The position numbers and the translations under genes were made by a program. Shown here in pieces: positions 30,878-32,577 of a stretch of DNA of 32,577 nt; position 1 is the stretch's first letter; each line of letters opens with the position of its first letter. Location: assembly GCF_002257705.1 (NCBI RefSeq), contig NZ_LSLK01000041.1:1-32577 (forward strand). The letters are read 5' to 3'. The notes beneath the pieces are model-generated. The model saw only the letters and a program-made list of their open reading frames with translations, did not search any database and was not told the DNA's origin. The stretch is from Sporomusa silvacetica DSM 10669. Lineage in GTDB: Bacteria; Bacillota; Negativicutes; Sporomusales; Sporomusaceae.

Positions 30878-31213
30878 TCAAGTTATGCGTTTTTTCTGAC
30901 CAGTTTTTTCTTTGATCATCATATAGCGATTATGAATCATTTGCACTGCTGTAATAAGAGAACGTTTGGAGCCGGTATGCATTCTGCTTTCAATTTCCGC
31001 AAGTATTGTACTTACATCTTTCTCCAACGATTTTCCTCTCACAATATCAGCTACAAAATCACTAGTCTGCTTACAATATACGGGCGTGGAACATTCTAAT
31101 ATTGTTCCATTATCGCCGTCAACCGTCAATACTAATGATACATACTTAGAGTTTTCATATATATCTGTTCCTTCCGGAAGCTGAGCATGTGCGGAAAATA
31201 GCTGCGTTTTCAT
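30878..31213 (-). CDS. DUF3870-domain protein
   Basis: A 111-residue soluble protein matching the DUF3870 pattern as I know it: AHAQLPEGTDIYE at the start, VDGDNGTILECSTP, DFVADIVRGKSLEKDV, and a terminal helix ITAVQMIHNRYMMIKE. The function of the family is unknown. AGGAGGGTTGAG precedes ATG 31213. It has its own promoter at 31465-31495, whose operator-like sequences match those at the GntR gene, so the neighbouring regulator probably controls it. About 110 nt separate its stop from the promoter of the phloroglucinol operon. Confidence 0.78.
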   Translation of the reverse strand: MKTQLFSAHAQLPEGTDIYENSKYVSLVLTVDGDNGTILECSTPVYCKQTSDFVADIVRGKSLEKDVSTILAEIESRMHTGSKRSLITAVQMIHNRYMMIKEKTGQKKRIT

Positions 31214-31427
31214 TACTCAACCCTCCTCTCAATGGATTGTTTTGTTTTTTCATCACCTGATTATCCATTTATCCTGAAATATCGGCGGCATTCCTCTCGC
31301 CTCCAGATATTAATGGATTATTTTTATTTCTATAAATTCCTACTATTTATTTATGATAAAAGATTATTTTTCTTAGCATTGCATGATTTGCCTTAAACAG
31401 CTTTAGCCCTAAATCCGCATTAAATTC

Positions 31428-31495
31428 TCAGACAATATAGTCTATACTATATTTTATACTTAAAATATAGTATATTAATTCTATTCTGTCAATAT
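31428..31495 (-). promoter_or_regulatory. promoter and operator-like repeats of the DUF3870 gene
   Basis: On the minus strand TTGACA, 17 nt, TATATT. A perfect 14-bp inverted repeat (TATACTATATTTTA and complement, 31443-31474) overlaps the -10 region, and ATATTGTCTGA follows at the downstream edge (GACAATAT at 31431-31438). The same arrangement occurs upstream of the GntR gene at 32317-32363. The leader between here and 31213 is about 220 nt, AT-rich, with no visible gene. Confidence 0.6.
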
Positions 31496-31573
31496 GTAAT
31501 ATTAACTGAATCGTTCTTAAAACAAAAAAACTTTAAAATGGCAAAGATAGTCAAGTCTATAAAAACAATCTTA

Positions 31574-32233
31574 TTAATTACCTATTAATTGTTCAACATA
31601 AAAATTAAAGGTTTTCTTCCGATTTAGTTCCAGTCCCTGCACTGCTTCATTTTCATTATGCAATTCCAGAGCATTTAATATTTTCTTATGTTGGTTAATA
31701 TCTGGTTTTTCGCGCCAAATTCGAAGTTTAAATACGTTAATGCCACGCGCATTATGATCGGCAGCATCAGTTAATGCTCTAATTAGATATGGAACATTGC
31801 AAAAGGAAAAACAATCATCATGGAATTTTTTATGCAACGCATAGTATTCCATTAAACTTTTCTTGCGCAATGCTTCCTCCATTTTATTTATATCTTGTCT
31901 AAGCCCCTGAATTCCTTCTGCCGTAATGTATTTAGCCGAACGCCTGATCGCAATTAATTCAAGTTGCAGACGGACATCCAACATTTCTATAAACTGCTCT
32001 TTCGATACCGAAGCAACATACAGTCCAATTCCCTGTTCTACCACAAAATTCTCAGAAACTAAGCGTTTTAACGCTTCCCGGATCGGGCTTTCACTTACTG
32101 CTAAATCTTTAGCCAAATAAGTAATAACTAACCGTTCACCCGGGGCAAAATTCGCGTTAACTATTGCCGTTCTTATCTCTTTATACACAAGCTCCTGTTT
32201 TGTCCTAAATTCAAGTTTATTGACAAATCCCAT
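31574..32233 (-). CDS. GntR-family regulator, FCD subfamily
   Basis: A 219-residue repressor/activator. Residues 10-75 are the winged helix (TKQELVYKEIRTAIV, then LAVSESPIREALKRLVSE). Residues 80-210 are the all-helical FCD ligand domain (LDVRLQLELIAIRRSAK, then HKKFHDDCFSF, whose Asp and His residues are the expected metal ligands). Such regulators sense organic acids, often pathway substrates. ATG 32233 follows AAGGAATG. It lies at the head of the polyphenol locus and its own promoter shares operator-like sequence with the DUF3870 promoter. The phloroglucinol promoter at 30.8 kb does not show that motif. Confidence 0.88.
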   Translation of the reverse strand: MGFVNKLEFRTKQELVYKEIRTAIVNANFAPGERLVITYLAKDLAVSESPIREALKRLVSENFVVEQGIGLYVASVSKEQFIEMLDVRLQLELIAIRRSAKYITAEGIQGLRQDINKMEEALRKKSLMEYYALHKKFHDDCFSFCNVPYLIRALTDAADHNARGINVFKLRIWREKPDINQHKKILNALELHNENEAVQGLELNRKKTFNFYVEQLIGN

Positions 32234-32316
32234 ATGATCATTCCTTTTGGTCTTCTGCTTAAATTATTATAAAGTCAGACTTCAATCAAATATTCTTATA
32301 GTCATGTGAGTTTTCA

Positions 32317-32363
32317 GACAATATATCCTATATAAAATATAATATATAAGCAAGAATATTGTC
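32317..32363 (-). promoter_or_regulatory. promoter and operator of the GntR gene
   Basis: GACAATAT (32317-32324) and ATATTGTC (32356-32363) form a perfect 8-bp inverted repeat bracketing a minus-strand promoter (TTGACA, about 18 nt, TATATT). A regulator bound there would block its own transcription; autoregulation is inferred. Confidence 0.55.
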
Positions 32364-32367
32364 AAGA

Positions 32368-32456
32368 CTATATCCGTATAATGTCTCTCTTAAAGCGACC
32401 GATGTAATAAGCACTCATTACAGCAATCCACACAACAAAGCCGCTTGCACTTGATA
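32368..32456 (-). pseudogene. C-terminal tail of a membrane-protein gene cut by an IS element
   Basis: The minus-strand frame ends at TAG 32368-32370 and is open back to the insertion sequence. It reads SISSASGFVVWIAVMSAYYI then GRFKRDIIRI, a hydrophobic helix followed by a basic tail, like the last helix of a transporter. The body of the gene would lie beyond the IS, outside the window. The sequence is short, so the call is tentative. Confidence 0.4.
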
Positions 32457-32577
32457 TGCTACCCCCAGATAGGACAGTGAAAAAACACTGAAATATCTGG
32501 GGGTAAAATTATGCCACAAAAAGGGAAATTGCCGGCAGAAGAAAAATTGCGGATTGTAGAAATGTATCTTGCCGGAA
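32457..32577 (+). mobile_element. left end of an insertion sequence (IS3-like), continues past the window
   Basis: The element appears to start at TGCTACCCCCAGATAGGACA, which fits IS3-family terminal repeats (5'-TG). A partially complementary copy (ATATCTGGGGGTA) precedes the transposase start. The right end is not in the window. Confidence 0.6.
32511..32577 (+). CDS. transposase OrfA-type protein, first 22 codons
   Basis: ATG 32511 begins MPQKGKLPAEEKLRIVEMYL. This resembles the N-terminal helix-turn-helix of IS3-type OrfA transposases (the 'EEKLRIVEMYLAG' start of the first helices). Only the beginning is present, so frame, partner OrfB and activity cannot be judged. It is transcribed away from the polyphenol locus. 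Confidence 0.65.
   Translation, partial: MPQKGKLPAEEKLRIVEMYLAG

Noticed and set aside
1..32577. CRISPR arrays, tRNA or rRNA genes
   Set aside because: No regularly spaced short repeats and no tRNA or rRNA signatures were seen on either strand.

Overview
The window looks like the chromosome of an anaerobic, diderm Firmicute of the Negativicutes (Sporomusa/Pelosinus-like). The evidence is low-to-mid GC, clostridial-type fermentation genes (ptb, buk, thiolases, CoA-transferase), an outer-membrane beta-barrel porin with signal peptide and terminal aromatic residue, and the remnant of an SLH-domain porin of the Negativicutes type. Assignment to a genus is inference. Apart from one permease gene and the start of a transposase, all genes are on the minus strand.

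Right-to-centre (about 32.4 kb down to 12.5 kb) is a polyphenol fermentation locus. Reading in the direction of transcription: a GntR/FCD regulator and a DUF3870 gene with matching promoters; then a long unit from a TTGAAA-17-TATAAT promoter at 30.8 kb: cupin, dihydrophloroglucinol cyclohydrolase-like cyclase, 3-hydroxyacyl-CoA dehydrogenase-like (S)-3-hydroxy-5-oxohexanoate dehydrogenase, BKACE-family triacetate acetoacetate-lyase, SDR phloroglucinol reductase, thiolase, ptb, buk, acetoacetate CoA-transferase A/B and a second thiolase. This order of activities matches the phloroglucinol pathway known from Clostridium scatologenes. A second unit from a TTGACT-17-TATAAT promoter at 19.9 kb carries a soluble chemoreceptor, three small unknown genes, and the two subunits of a pyrogallol-phloroglucinol transhydroxylase (athL, athS), followed by an aromatic-acid MFS transporter and a UroD-family protein. 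Together they would turn pyrogallol into phloroglucinol, open the ring, cleave it to acetoacetate/acetoacetyl-CoA and acetyl-CoA, and gain ATP through acyl phosphates.

Centre-to-left (11 kb to 2 kb) is a second metabolic group of unknown substrate: a SLC13/DASS permease (the only complete plus-strand gene), a divergent PucR-type regulator, a UroD-family protein, an old-yellow-enzyme/dienoyl-CoA-reductase-like Fe-S flavoprotein, a porin and an MBL-fold hydrolase. Porin and UroD genes share a 63-nt upstream block. The far left (1-1.9 kb) is decaying: an SLH-porin pseudogene, a frameshifted MFS pseudogene, and the 5' end of a third UroD-family gene.

The most interesting feature is a ~105-110 nt structured leader element present four times (plus one truncated fragment). 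It consists of a conserved GRGTRGCTT box, a small hairpin, a conserved linker, and a long terminator-like hairpin ending in a U-run. Copies lie in the 5' leader of the phloroglucinol unit, of the transhydroxylase unit, of the aromatic transporter and of the dead SLH-porin/MFS unit. In the first two it starts 31-32 nt after the -10 box. It behaves like a candidate riboswitch or attenuator for a polyphenol regulon and I do not recognise it as a described class. Also notable are fossils of a second molybdoenzyme large/small subunit pair between buk and the CoA-transferase genes.
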